Positions 11,989 through 23,751 are shown, numbered from the stretch's first letter. The stretch: 64,000 nucleotides of DNA from Gnetum montanum (GCA_015680685.1 MNCI01004792.1:336558-400557), one strand, 5' to 3'. Notes: a model not told the origin generated them from the letters alone. A program made the numbers and translations.

Positions 11989-12004
11989 ATCTAACCTCCT
12001 TAGG
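11989..12004 (-). other. E4 polypurine tract
   Basis: The minus strand reads CCTAAGGAGGTTAGA just before the LTR. It is almost the same as the E1 tract at 535-544, and the preceding minus-strand text (TTTGAGGATGAA) resembles the usual end of a gypsy pol frame. That points to an autonomous relative of the E1 kind as the parent of E4. Confidence 0.6.
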
Positions 12005-12405
12005 TTTCATTCATCCTCAAATGAGTCCATGTTATCTATTTTTTTCTATTTCCAATGCTTTATTTCATGATCCTATGCTCCAATAATTTGATTTCTCCTT
12101 TAAACTTGAAGTTATTTCTTGCTTATTCTATAAAAAAAATATGTGAGAAAAATTATATGTAAAATTAAATATTACTTTCTTGATACTTCATTTTTTAAGA
12201 TAACAAAAAAAGATGAATTAAATATTTATCAAGCACTAATCACCAGTCCTAAACAAGGTCACACAAAATGTAACTTGGATTTGGTTACCCAAGTGAAGGT
12301 AGGGGAAATTCTTTATTTCCTATTTTTATTATCATAGATATTTTACTTATCTAGTTGAAATATAAATTAAACAATGAATAAAATAACAAGATTAATCAAA
12401 TAAAA

Positions 12406-13670
12406 TTAAGAGTGGGATACTTCTTGATCTTGATCAACCTTATGAACTAATGGAAGTAATTGTAATTCTACCATAAGTGGTATGTGAGCAAATGGACTTA
12501 TTCAAGATGGCAAGGCTTGATCTCAATTCTACTCAACTTCTTCTTTATAAATCAACTCTAGTAACTTGGTAACTTGAAAGAATTAGGCATTGTACCAAAT
12601 ATAATCCAAAGTATCAATGAAGAATGTTGTTGACCTATCCTCATTAATCATAGTAGATTAATTGGTAAACTATGGTTCTTGATGGGTGCTATCCATCAGC
12701 ATCATTTATTCCTGAATTCTAGAGTTTGATTTATCTACTGAAGATTCAAAGTGAGTATAATAAGCATTGGCTAATGAAATTGCATGTTGAATTAATGAAA
12801 AAATATTCTTCAAGTTAGGTTCATCTTCCAAATATTTCTTTATAGATCCATATTTTAAGAATTAATAAATGCTACTGCCAACTTTTGTATTGAAATCTCC
12901 ACAAAGAATAAATGGAACTAGATTAGTATAACTTATTAATAACTTATTTTTCAAAATTTATTCTATTTTCTTAATAAAATATGCTCCTTGACATAGTCTA
13001 ACATCTGAACATGTTGGTTTGGCAATCAAATGTGTGTTAACCGTGCATACACATCTTCCTGAGAGATGAACTTTTATAATCACTACCAAGACTATGTGAT
13101 TTTTCCAAAATCTTAACTATTCCTTCTTCTCTATCACTTGAAGTTCTGGAATTTCAAAAATTCTATTTTCTAAAATCCATTCAAATCTTTCTACCAATTC
13201 AAGCTTGGCTTCTTTATAAAACATTGCAAAACCATTCATGTTGTGATTTCTGCAATATGTAAATCTATATGGCTTAAAAGAAGAACTTCCATAAGAACCT
13301 TTTTGCTTATGAATACCTCTCTATCCCACTTTTCCCAAGTTTGGTTGAAATTGGTATAGAAATTCCCATGAAAAGACTTCTTGTAAGCAGAAAACATCAA
13401 CATCCAAGTCTTGTAATTTTGCTAAAATGTATGGATATCAATATTCATGCCAATCCAAGGCCCATGATGGACATACCAGATATTGTTTCTCACTCATTAG
13501 GGATCTTGCAAGCATGTTGTATGTTGCAACTTTCATTCTCGTTCTTAGATTCTTTTTGAATCATTTCTCTTCATGAGTATCATACTCCTAGTTGAAATGA
13601 GATTTTGATTCTCCATGTTGTTTTTCCCTATGTTTTGATTGCAGGATGGATTAATATACCCTTTTTTTGA
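12406..13670 (-). pseudogene. CCR4/Angel-type endonuclease-exonuclease-phosphatase pseudogene carried by E4
   Basis: One minus-strand frame of about 420 codons, without a frameshift or intron, matches the EEP nuclease family that includes CCR4 deadenylases, Angel, nocturnin and PDE12. These remove poly(A) or related 3' ends of RNA. Motifs in order: KVATYNMLARSL (Asn motif, 13536-13500), YLVCPSWALDWHEY, VDVFCLQEV (catalytic Glu, about 13405-13378), MNGFAMFYKEAKLELVERF, CTVNTHLIA (about 13037), PFILCGDFNTKVGSS (about 12915-12870), TLDYIWYNA (about 12600) and HIPLMVEL (about 12490). At the last catalytic site the usual SDH reads FAH, so the Asp is lost. About a dozen in-frame TAG, TAA and TGA codons sit where Gln or Arg fits. 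The stop is at 12406. It is probably an mRNA copy picked up by the element. Confidence 0.8.
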
Positions 13671-13679
13671 TGATTGAAG

Positions 13680-13920
13680 ATTATTCCGTTTCTTCAACTA
13701 ATTCTCCAACTAATACATCAACTGATCTTTAACTAATACATTGACTAATTCATTAATTGATATTCAATTGATACTAATATAGCAACTAATTCTCCAACTA
13801 ATTTAACTACATTATCTAATTTTATAATTACATTATCTAATTTTAATAATATTTAACAACATCATATAACTTTAGTAATATGTAATTATATTATCTAATT
13901 CTTAACAACCTTTCAACCCC
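13680..13920 (-). repeat. AT-rich degenerate repeat block in E4
   Basis: Short units like CCAACTAATACATCAACTGA and ACATTATCTAATTTTA recur in imperfect tandem. The block lies upstream of the captured nuclease in element orientation. No coding signal is visible. Confidence 0.5.
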
Positions 13921-14740
13921 TCTTATGAACACTGACTCTGGCAATGTAATTACTGACATGCCATAGTGATCTTAAGACTATTTGTAAGGGTTATGCACTA
14001 AATCTTAAAGCCTAAAAGGTTAAATTTATAATATCATCAAATTATCAAGTGCTTAGATGATAAATTTAACCATACCATTGAGTTTATAAGGGTGAAAAAT
14101 GTTAGGAATGACTATTCATATGTTGAAAAAGAACATCCTATTGATCGAGTGATGCTAAAATTAAACTTTGAGGGTCTCTAGGCACTATATCGAACAAGAT
14201 GTAAAAACTAATTCTTGGGATTCCCTAGGATGGATTTGACTTTACCATAGTTTTTGGAAGGTTGAAAATTATAAGAAATGACTCTTCATTTGCTAAAAAA
14301 TATTTCCAAAATCAAAATTATGGCTTATGGAGTCTAAACCTTTCGTGTGAAAAATGAGACTTCTTGAGAGGTCACCCATCCTAATTCTACTCCATGACAG
14401 GTGCACTTAATTGTGGAATTTTTTTCTCTGTTGCTACCAAATGTGCAAAATTCATATTTTGAAAACTAGTTTTGTGCATTTTTTATCTAAATTAAATGTT
14501 TGATAACTAGATTTTGAATTTTTTGTTAATTGATAGAAATTTCAATTTTTTTGTTAGGTGATGGAGAATTTGTTGTTTTCGTGTTAATGGTAACAATAGC
14601 CACAATGATGCACTAGCACTATCCTAGGTGGTTGAGTGGTGGATGAAAACAGGGTAGGGAACATGGATGAGGTAAGCAATGTGGCAGATGGAGATGCACA
14701 TCAATGGTGGTTATGACAAAGTTGATGGAGAAGGGGCTCC
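13921..14740. other. E4 interior without a recognisable gene
   Basis: AT-rich sequence holds no frame that I can assign on either strand. Two passages near 14040-14120 and 14150-14300 share words (GGTTG/AAAATTATAAGAAATGACT; ATGTTAGGAATGACT), hinting at an old internal duplication. Confidence 0.35.
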
Positions 14741-14960
14741 GTTGGGTGGTGTAGCCTAGGCCTATGAAACCCATTTTTAGAGCTTGCATGGCCCTCATTG
14801 GGGCCTATGTGGTTAGTCCCTAGGCTTGGGTAGCCCTTCTTAGGGCCCACATGGCTAGTCCTTGGGCTTGTGCAGTCCTTCCTAGGGCTCATGCGGCCCA
14901 TTTTTAGGGCCTATGCTACCCTTTTTTAGGGCCTACGTAGCCCTCCAAATGACCTAAATG
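14740..14960. repeat. Tandem array A in E4, about 30-bp unit
   Basis: At least seven imperfect copies of a unit around AGGGCC(T/C)A(T/C)G(T/C)GGC(C/T)..CC(C/T)T(T/C) occur in a row. The array is much richer in G+C than its surroundings. It encodes nothing convincing. Confidence 0.65.
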
Positions 14961-14989
14961 GTCCCAAACGAGGCTAGTGTGGCTCCAAA

Positions 14990-15310
14990 ATTTGTTTTGT
15001 TTGGTGCTAGAGGGGGAGGCAGTGATCTACGATTAGAGAGGCAATGATCAACAACATGAGAGGTAGTTTTTAGCTACTTGGAAGGCAGTGTTCAGTGGCA
15101 TGGGACATAGTTTTTGAGAGCCTAAGAGGCTATGTTTGGCAACATGGGAGGTAGTTTTTGGTGGTGTAAGAGGTGATTTTCAATAGCATGGTAGGTAGTT
15201 TTTGGCAATATGGAAGGCAGTGATCTACAACACAGGAGGCAATGGTCGACAACAAGGGAGGTAGTGATCAATGACATAGGAGGCAATGATCCATGGTGTT
15301 GGTGGAGAAT
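14990..15310. repeat. Tandem array B in E4, about 30-35-bp unit
   Basis: About ten imperfect copies alternate between GGAGGCAATGATC.AC.ACA and GGAGGTAGTTTTTGGC.A.ATG. The shared core is (A/G)GGAGGCAGTGATC or GAGGTAGTTTTTGG. It lies directly beside array A. Confidence 0.65.
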
Positions 15311-16587
15311 TGGTAATGCAAAAAACATGGAAAGGGTTTATATGGTCAAAAAAATAGGCTACATGTAGGAAACAGTGCAATTTTTAGGCATGGTAGTTGC
15401 AATTGTAGTTGCAGGGTGATGCAAGGGTAGGTAACAAGCGTAGTAGGTGATGTGCGTAGAGGAGTGGTGGTAGCGGTGATGTGGCTAATAGCGGAGCGAT
15501 AGGGGAAGACAACCAATGGTGCTAGCACAATGATGCAAGGCTATAGATTGGTGCATGGGCTATAGGACCAACAAGTGATGCACAATGTGTGGCTACCCTT
15601 GGTGGTCTCTTGGCATCGGCCCTTGACTACCATCAACTATAGTTGGCAGCAAGGCTAGTCGTGGCTGGAAACAGGGCTAGTCATGGTCCTACTAAAGCAC
15701 TTTATTTATTTTATTATTATTATTTAAAAAAATGTATGTGTGTGTGTGTGTATTTATTACTATTGTATTATTATTATTTTATTCCACCTTTCCTTGGTGG
15801 TTGATGTGGTGGTTTAACCAATGACAAGGTAAGGGTTCAGTATGGGTAATTGGCAATATTAGGTTAATTCCTAACACTAAAATTTTGACATTTTTTTGTT
15901 TAAATAATAATTTACTAATTTAATATTATTTTAATGCACTTATATCAAGAAACTTCAAGCATTAATATCTCCCAAAACATAAGTTCGATTGAGATGAAAT
16001 TTGTATCATTGGAATTATCTCAATGAGTACAATGCAATGCACATAGTCTTAGGGTTCAAAAATGAAGTTGAAGGTTCAAGATTTAAAAGAACCAAACTAA
16101 CCTATTTTGTGGAATTGACATTTCTAGGCTAACATATGGTAATGTGAAATCTTCTAAGATTACTTGTATAGTGAATTTCAACAAAACAAAGATCAATTTA
16201 GGTCATGGTTACTAACATTTTTTTTAAAGAAATTTAACAATGACTTTAATCAATTAATAATATTAGTATTAATATGGGTAAGAGTTACCTAGATAGGTGT
16301 ATCATTGTCTTACCAAAATCTCTTGTAATTGATGAATCTTGATGAGGTGTGAGCAAATCTTTGTTGGTTAATGATATCCATGAAAGAATTTTATTGGTTT
16401 TTGGGATTTAGATGTCTAATCCATTGTTTGTGAAATCAATGGAAAGGTATCTTTTAACTTACATCATAGACATATGGTGCATTTGGTGATGATCAATGTC
16501 TTTTCTTATGTTGTGGCTTCAACGTTTATCATTAGGTTCATGTTGTAGTCAGCCCATGGTTCTAAATGGCCCTTGGGTTATTGTTTT
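15311..16587. other. E4 leader-side interior without a recognisable gene
   Basis: GC-richer repeats end near 15700, followed by a (TG)n tract at about 15734-15752 and then AT-rich text up to the PBS. In element orientation this is the 5' untranslated side. I see no gag here, which supports the non-autonomous call. Confidence 0.5.
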
Positions 16588-16598
16588 CTCTAATACCA
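16588..16598 (-). other. E4 primer-binding site (initiator-Met tRNA type)
   Basis: The minus strand reads TGGTATTAGAG two bases after the LTR end. It differs from TGGTATCAGAG by one C-to-T change. It marks 16601-17175 as the 5' LTR and the minus strand as the element sense strand. Confidence 0.85.
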
Positions 16599-16600
16599 AT

Positions 16601-17175
16601 TGTGATGTCCCATTCCTAGATGTCATGGCAAACATCAAATATAAAATATATTATACATTATGTGTATGAAGAAAATATACCAAATGCAAAATATATGTGA
16701 TATTCAACATTATATATAAAGGAAATAATAGGAACAATGTAGAAAGAGAAAGAAAATGATGCTTTATTGATATGGAAAAGTGTATTTGGATAGTTCTTTG
16801 AGGGTGTTCCTTGGGATTTTATTCCTTTGACATCTATCCCTTAGAGACAATCTAGCACTGCCACCATGGTTAGGCCTATAACCTGGCTAGAAGGGATGGC
16901 TAGTCCACTTGCTGTCAAGCTTCACCTAGCTTTCTATGACTTATCTATATCAGCTCTGCCACTCCATGTTGGCATGACCTCTAACCTTGGGTATAAATAC
17001 CTTAGGTCAAACCCCCAAAGGTTACCTTAAGAGACATGTTTGTTATTACAATGCACCCTTTTAGATCTTAATCACAACTACCCTTTTGGGTCTTGTTAAG
17101 ATAACAATAACACTTGTTATGAAAAAACACCATCTTCATTAGGTAAAAACATCATTTGGGAATGGGGATGTGACA
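16601..17175 (-). repeat. E4 5' LTR
   Basis: This is the second copy of the 571-575-bp repeat, bounded by the PBS on the left and TSD AGTAT (17176-17180) on the right. Its outer terminus keeps the canonical form (GATGTGACA in plus, TGTCACATC in minus). Confidence 0.88.
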
Positions 17176-18420
17176 AGTATGAAGTTTATTAGAGTAATTT
17201 TCCCAGTGCTTTGAATGTTCATTATATTTATTCAAAGTTTTTGGAGGTAAAGGTTAGGAATTTTTACTACCTCTATTAAGAAAGTTGGATTATAACTAAG
17301 TATGACTATAAATTCATAGAATTTAGCATGTATGTGCATCACATATATTTGAATGAGAGGTCCATAATGAATCATTTTGTTTGTGGTCTCTATGCATATA
17401 TCAAGATCATTTTTTTTCTATGTCTTCAAGCATATAAGGATGCTTGATTTTTTGTACTAGACCTAGAGCATAGTTAGTTAGCTAAAGTAACATAGCATGA
17501 TCAATCTCAAAAAATGGGGCCAAACCTCTTCTAGAAATTCTTGTGGATCCATGTAGAATCAAAAATCCAATTTATATGATTGGTAGCACTAGAAATGGGT
17601 AGTAGGTATTGGGACTACTTATGGGCTCATTCCTTGTTGTTCTTGTAGGAGAGTTAGGTTGATTCATAGGGAATGTCCTAACTACTATAACTATGGTTAA
17701 CTAGGTCACAAGAGCTTCAACTTTCCAAATTATTTGAGAGGGGGAGATTCTCAACAAGATGGCAAACCTACTAGTTACTAGGAAAGTACTAGGATGCATG
17801 CATATGTATATGATCTAATGGATTAGCCAATTAATGCTCAATCCAATACTATGATGAAGGTTGGAGATATGATTTATAATTTAGTAGTTTTAATTCTATT
17901 TGATTCTCATGTAAGTCATTTTTTCATTTTTATCCTAGTGTAATCCATTATTTTATTAATCAACAAGTAGTTAGATGATTGTATTTGATGGATTAGTATC
18001 ATGATCAAGGACTTACTATTAGCTCGACTGGTGGCTATGTGATTGTTGTGGACCAAGTTTGAAAGTCTATACACTTGATAATTCTAAAAATTACTTGGTT
18101 TATGGATAGTCACATCATGAACCTAGGGGACTATGATGTTATCTTGGATATAGATTGGTTGTCTTATAATCAAAACATTTTGGATTATCATAACAAGGCA
18201 CTTTTCTTAGATGATGCTATTTAGATGATGGTACATAGTTGGCTATCCAATATCAAGTTGGATCTTGTGTCTTTAAGATATTTTAGCATTTTTTGAGAAA
18301 GGATCATTCTTGTTTTACTATTTCACTAAGTTAACTTCCTTTGTTACGTAAGATTAATCTAATTTTTATTGCCTAAGATTTTTGTAATGTTTTTTATTCT
18401 AACTTACTTAGTCTAACTCT
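17176..18420 (+). pseudogene. E3 gag C-terminal part and protease, decayed
   Basis: The plus-strand text resumes the E3 frame after E4. It shows a gag-like block (FPSALNVHYIYSKFLEVKVRNFYYL, cut by stops elsewhere), a linker, then a retropepsin-like region. There LILFDSHVSHFF occupies the DSG-like active-site position (about 17890) and DYDVILDIDWLSYN matches the usual GMDWL block at about 18140. Gln-to-stop changes are frequent. Confidence 0.65.
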
Positions 18421-19040
18421 AAGGCATGATGTTAAGTTTAAGATTTCTCTTAAACTGAGTGTTAAATCTATCTTCAAGATTTCACACATGATGTCCCTTG
18501 TTGAGGTAGAAAAATTAAATATACAAGTTCAAGCGTTTCTTAACAAGAACCTAATTAATCCAAATGTGTCTTCTTGGGATGCTCTTATCCTCTTTCTAAA
18601 GAAGACGAATGGTAATATGTGGTTGTTCATTGGTTAATGGTAATTGAACTATGTGATAGTAAAGAATAAGTACACTTTAGATCATATATATGATTTCTTT
18701 AATAAACCAAGAGAATATCAGGGATTATCAAAGATAGATCTAAAGTTAAGGTATTACGAAGTCCACATCAAAGAGAAGGATGTTCCAACAATAGCCTTCA
18801 AGATATGGTATGGACATTATGAGTTCCTGGTCTTGCCATTTGGATTCACTAAAGCCACTACAATATTTATTCACCGAATGAATAGTGTTATGAAATAATA
18901 CTTGAAATAGTTCGATATTATATTTAATAATGATATTTTAGTATAATCTTCATCCAAGAAGTTGCATGAACAACATTGAAGGATCTTTTTGTAGACACTT
19001 AGAGAACATCAATTATTTAGTTGACCTTTTAAGTATTCTT
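18420..19040 (+). pseudogene. E3 reverse transcriptase, decayed
   Basis: RT copies the element RNA to DNA. The longest open piece is 18644-18898, with KNKYTLDHIYDFFNKP, LSKIDLKLRYYEVHIKEKDVP and FLVLPFGFTKATTIFIHRMN, all standard gypsy RT blocks. The catalytic YxDD is degraded to FDIIFNNDILV. Stops are scattered before and after. Confidence 0.8.
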
Positions 19041-19249
19041 TTTCATGCAAAAAGATCTATTTTTTATGACATGTTATTTCAAAGGCTATTATGGTAATGT
19101 ATCCTACTCAGATATTAATTATTTAGGGTTGACATATTCTGAGGAATGTTTACAAGATTCGCAATTTTCTTGGGTTGGAAGGTTATTACAAGAAATTCAT
19201 CAACATCTTCTTCCACATCACTTTACCCCTCATGAAGCTATTATGAAAG

Positions 19250-19610
19250 GATATTAGTTTCTTATGGAACCTAAATTATTAGGATATCTTTGATAAACTC
19301 AAGGATATACTAATCTTGACTTCTATTTTTATTTTACCTATCCTATATAAACCATTTGACATTTGTACTAGTGCATCAGGAGATGGCTATGGGTGTATTC
19401 ACATGTAAGAGGGAAAAATGATAGCCTAGGATTCATGATCATTAAAGCCTCATGAGATGTACTACCCTTAACATAACCTTAAATTGGAAGTAGTATTATT
19501 TTTCTTAAAGGTTTTTCACCAATACTTGTTTGGGAAGCAGTTCAAAATTTGGACAATCACAAGGGATTGTAGTATTTGATAAATTAGCCATAGTTAAAAC
19601 TATGTCAGAG
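19250..19610 (+). pseudogene. E3 RNase H, decayed
   Basis: The frame gives PFDICTSASGDGYG (the DAS motif), MIA.DS.SLKPHEMYYP and the VVLFFLKVFHQYLFGKQF block that usually ends WRHYLLG in gypsy RNase H. It follows the RT directly, as in Ty3/gypsy pol. Confidence 0.65.
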
Positions 19611-19829
19611 GAGGTGGATTGATCTATTAGCAAAATTCAATTTTACCATCCAATATTAGATAGGAAAAATCAATGTTGTTGTGAATGTATTTTGTTGTGT
19701 GGCTAGCAAGATCCACAATTTGGTGATCTAGTTTTATGTGATTAGGAAGATTTGTAAGCATATTAAAGTAGCTCAAGGTCATCAAGTAAGCTATGTGATC
19801 CATAAGAGGAACCTCTCAAGCTTGAAATT

Positions 19830-20240
19830 GATAATAAGATGCTTTTTTATGTATCTCTAATAAAGGGCTTGATGCATTTTGGTTTGAAAGGCAAGCTTAG
19901 ACCTTGTTACATTGAGTTGTTTGATATTCTTCAACATATAGGAGTGGTGGCACATCATGTTGGTTTGCCTTCACAGGTTTCAAACATGCATTATGTATAT
20001 CATGTCTCCATGATATGGAAGTATATTCTTGATAACAATCATGTTATTGATTATATTGAAGTATAGACTAAAGCTGATGGATCATACATGGAGCATCTCA
20101 TTAGGATTGTGGACCAGATGGAGTGTCAATTGTGTAGTAGTATAGTTTCTATGGTGAATGTTTTGTGGAGCTGTGATGGTTCTAAAAAGGCTACTTAGAA
20201 GCTTGAGTCTAATTTATGCTACTTAGAGGAAGGTTCTTAA
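19830..20240 (+). pseudogene. E3 integrase C-terminal domain and chromodomain-like tail
   Basis: The open piece 19839-20066 reads VSLIKGLMHFGLKGKLRPCY.., then VAHHVGLP and VYHVSMIWKY, the well-known GKLSPRYIGPF..VFHVSMLRKY region. A tail with RIVDQMECQ and KATQKLES-like text follows. The integrase zinc finger and DDE core that should precede it are absent: only about 220 bases separate this block from RNase H, so there is an internal deletion. Confidence 0.75.
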
Positions 20241-20251
20241 GAGGAAGAAAA
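20236..20251 (+). other. E3 polypurine tract
   Basis: AAGAGGAAGAAAA stands immediately before the LTR start TGTAACATCCC. Confidence 0.75.
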
Positions 20252-22667
20252 TGTAACATCCCATATTTGTGGAATCCTTGGTATGTATGATCCTTTATCA
20301 AGATTATTATGCTTATTCTTGGGTGTGTATCATGTATGTTATTAGTTTGATATATTTTATGGTTGATCACTTAATATTTCATGATGACGAGCTTTGAGAT
20401 GATTCTATAAAGTAATGTTATTATGTATATTTTTGGTATCTCTCTCTCTCTTTGTGTGTGTGTGTGTGTGTGTGTATTCCATTTCGTATATGTGTACTAA
20501 TCTTATTGTTAAGTATGGTAAGATTTCATGAGAGGTTGAATAGGAGCAAGGCATGGTAGATGATCCATGATTTGGTTACTCTTCCTTAGAAAATATTTTA
20601 TTACCTTGTTTGTATGTTATGTTGGTAGCTACATGATTTATATTTAATTTACTTAGGTTTAGTTTTATTTTATGAGATTTATTAAGATATTTTTGGAAGA
20701 GTGATTTGTTAACATATGATTTATTAATTATTTTTTCTGTTTGTGGATGCTACATAAGAGTATAGGAAGTTACATATATGATGAGAGAGATTGATAGAAG
20801 TATTATTTTAGTTTAACTCTTATTTTGGGTAATTGGTTATATTTTTTCTTTTCATGATTTTTGGTAATCTTCCATTAAAAGTTTTGCAACTCCTTCATTC
20901 CATATACCTTGATGAATTTTGATAATCTCCTTATAGTCTTCATGACATCTCTTCAAAGTCTTCATAACATATCCTCAAAGTCTTTATGAAATCTCATCAG
21001 AGTCTTTGTGACATCTCATTAGAGCCTTCATGGCATATCATTAGTATCTTATGACATCTCTTAGTACAGATCTTCCTTCTTATGTAGAAGTCTCCATTGT
21101 AAGTCTGTAATTCAACAAACATGTTTCCATAAGTTTTGTATTTTGTATGAGTCTAGTGTTTTATTTTCTTAGCTTCCAGTTTTCTTAAATTCTTGTTAGA
21201 ATATACTAATTTTGTTTAAAATTTTATTTTCTCATATGGGATCTTGAGTATTAGGTACTCTTCTCATGTAAGTATGTATTTATTAGCTTGGACATTAGTT
21301 GGTTTGTGACTTTTCCTATTAGATATCTTACTTGTCATATTGTTGGAACTCTAGTCAACTTGTTAGAACTTGATGATGTTGATCTGTCCATAGTTGTTTG
21401 CTATTTAGATTAGATCCCTGTAATTATTTGATTTTCTTGGTAAGTTGAATTCCTTTGATTTGATTAGTTTCCTCCACCATTAGTTTGGTTTTCCATATTT
21501 GTATGTTTTTTGAATGATTGAATGTTAGAACTAACACCAAGTTTATATGGCCAATTGGAGATGGGCTCCCTAGAGATGTTTGTACATTTGATTCTTACTA
21601 CTATGTATCAGTATGGCTGTCATTATATCCCCCATCCTACATGAGAGGGTGATTCCATAGCTTATTGATCTTCTATATTTGATGCCTCCAACAGGATATA
21701 AGTAGTTCTTGAAGACTCTTCTAACATTGGTATATTTTTCATATGATTGGATAAACATTGATAGATTTCTATCATTATAAGACTAATAATAAATCCATGT
21801 GCATGGAAAATTTTATATTTGGTTTAGAATTTTAGAATTAGAATTAAGTAAGTATACATGCCAATAATTAATACACATATCACACTAAGGACATTATGTA
21901 CAAGCCTCATTTTTAGTGGTGGTTGAAGTTGACAAATCATGGTATTGCTAATTTTTGATTATTAGATGTTTAGTTATATGCTTATTTTCTTGTTTAGATG
22001 TTCTTGAGTTAACATGTTTTTTAGGATAGTCATGCTCCATCTAACTCCCATGAGATTTGTCAATTCTTCATATTAGAAATGATGCTAAGGTTTCTCACTT
22101 AATTTTATATTGATAAATGCTTTTCGTTACAAGTTGATTAGATTGGGTAGAGATTGGAGATTTTGGATGGTTCTCTAAATTGTTTCTAGTGTGATTTATG
22201 ATGTTATATTCTTAGATTTGATTTTTGGTTACTTATGTATTAAACATTTTAGCATTGTGTTAAGACTTATTTCTTTTTTTTTTCCAGCTATTGAATTTAT
22301 GAATTTTTTTATGAGCTAGATCTTTGATATTATGCTTAACATATATTTATGGAGATTTAAATTTTCAGTTTATTTAATTCTCTTATTCTTTACGTAATTT
22401 TTAACAGATGTTTTACATTTTTTTCTATCTAGTTAGACTAAGTGTCCAATATATATATTTAACATAATTATATATTTACATATTTTTTTCTTTAGCTATT
22501 TAGTTTCATCTATTTCCTTAGGTCATGGCTTCATGCTAAGTTCCTTATGCTTCCTTTCTTTGCATAGATCATTTTGTGTCTTACTTTTTTCCATGGTCAA
22601 TCTTTCATTAGGGTTTTTACCTAATGTATTGCTCTCTAACATATAGCTTAGGAAGGAGGGTGTTACA
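20252..22667 (+). repeat. E3 3' LTR (2416 bp)
   Basis: It runs from TGTAACATCCC after the PPT to GGAGGGTGTTACA, giving TG...CA inverted ends. It contains a (TC)n(TG)n microsatellite at about 20439-20475, a 22-bp tandem array at 20935-21060, and the blocks shared with 8760-10855. No clear target duplication could be confirmed because the outer end of the 5' copy is lost. Confidence 0.8.
20439..20475 (+). repeat. (TC)n(TG)n microsatellite
   Basis: About six TC units run into about eleven TG units inside the E3 3' LTR. Confidence 0.95.
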
Positions 22668-22929
22668 CATTTCTCTCTACTATTAATAAATTTTCATCAA
22701 TTATTTTTTCAAACTATTAATTGTAAGGTTGTACATTTAGGTAGAGAGTCATAAAATTAGAAAGTTTTTTCTTTCCATATTTTTTATGATGTCTAATCAA
22801 TGTCAAGCATGTGATGTATTCTAAAATTTTTTTCTACTTATAATTATTTTTTAGAGTTTATCATACCCTTTAATTTTGTCTATTATTTAATTTATTCTAC
22901 TAATTTCACTACATAGGATTAATTTTCTA

Positions 22930-23510
22930 ATAAAATGATGAAATTGATAAAAATATCAAAACTAGAATCAAGGCAAGATTGTTGGAATGGAGATAGACCA
23001 GTGGTGTTCTATGTGATAAAATAATACCAATAAATTAAAGAGAAACTTTTATAGGATAGTAATTAGGATTGGTATCTTATGGAGTGCTAAATATTATACA
23101 GTATAAAAGAAGCATGAACAATAAATTAATGTAGTAGAAATGTGAAGGCTTTTATGGATATTGAATGTTACTAGAAGAGATAAACTACATAAGAAAGACA
23201 TTAGAGGAAGATTTTGAGTGGCTTACACTTTTATATAAGCTATAAAAATGGTGGCTTAGATGGTTTATACATATGCAAAGAAGATCAAACAATGTGGCTA
23301 TAAAAAAATGTTCTACATTACTATTCCAAGAAAGCAACCAAAAGAAAAACCAAAGAAGGCATGGAAAAAATAATCAAATATGATTTAAAGAAACTAAAAA
23401 TAAAAAAATATCTAGTTCTTTATAGAGGTGAATGGTAAAAAATAACTTATGTAGTCAACCTTATTTTATTGGAACAAGGCTAGGATGATGATGATAATAA
23501 TTTTATTTAT
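22930..23510 (+). pseudogene. 3' end of an L1-type LINE (RT C-terminal region), decayed
   Basis: The plus-strand text matches the end of plant L1 ORF2. It shows ARLLEWRQTSGVLCDK, PIKLKRNFYRIVIR, then WSAKYYTV, a RRDK block and, in shifted frames, LRWF.HMQRR and RHGK-like text. It ends LEQG followed by a run of ATGATGATG, which is the usual plant LINE terminus. The 5' part is missing, as expected for 5'-truncated LINE copies. The piece lies between E3 and E5. Confidence 0.75.
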
Positions 23511-23751
23511 TTCATTATATTATCATCATTTGACTATTATGTATTTTGGCTTGGGCATTAATGGCTACAAACTCATTTACTTAGTAAACATGTTAGGTTT
23601 CATATATAAGGGGACTATTAGCATTACAATTTCAAATATAATTTATTTTCTAACTTGTATACACCTTCGTGCCTTTTTTCTAGATGCATACTACTTTATC
23701 TATTAATTTTCTTAGCATTCTTTGCATTTTTTTTACATTGTAAATAACTCT
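23511..23751. other. Spacer between the LINE tail and E5
   Basis: AT-rich sequence with no assignable frame. It may hold the decayed A-rich LINE tail and old flanking DNA. Confidence 0.4.

Larger units (their letters stand above)
11418..17175 (-). mobile_element. E4: non-autonomous LTR retrotransposon with a captured nuclease gene
   Basis: This is a complete 5758-bp element on the minus strand: TG...CA ends with matching inverted termini (TGTGACATCCC/GGGGATGTGACA), two LTRs of about 571 and 575 bp, TSD AGTAT, a PPT beside the left LTR and a Met-type PBS beside the right LTR. The 4.6-kb interior holds no gag, protease, RT or integrase that I can read. It holds a CCR4/Angel-like nuclease pseudogene in the same orientation as the element, an AT-rich repeat block and two GC-richer tandem arrays. 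It is a LARD-like element that would depend on a partner for proteins. Confidence 0.85.

Noticed and set aside
12900-12920. GDFN motif at first taken as the endonuclease of a LINE
   Set aside because: The flanking blocks (CPSWALDW, FCLQEV, NTHL, TLDYIWY, HIPLMVEL) fit the CCR4/Angel branch of the EEP fold, not the LINE endonuclease, and no LINE reverse transcriptase follows.
20453-20475. (TG)n and (TC)n tracts as functional signals
   Set aside because: Ordinary microsatellites of plant DNA; no structure around them suggests more.
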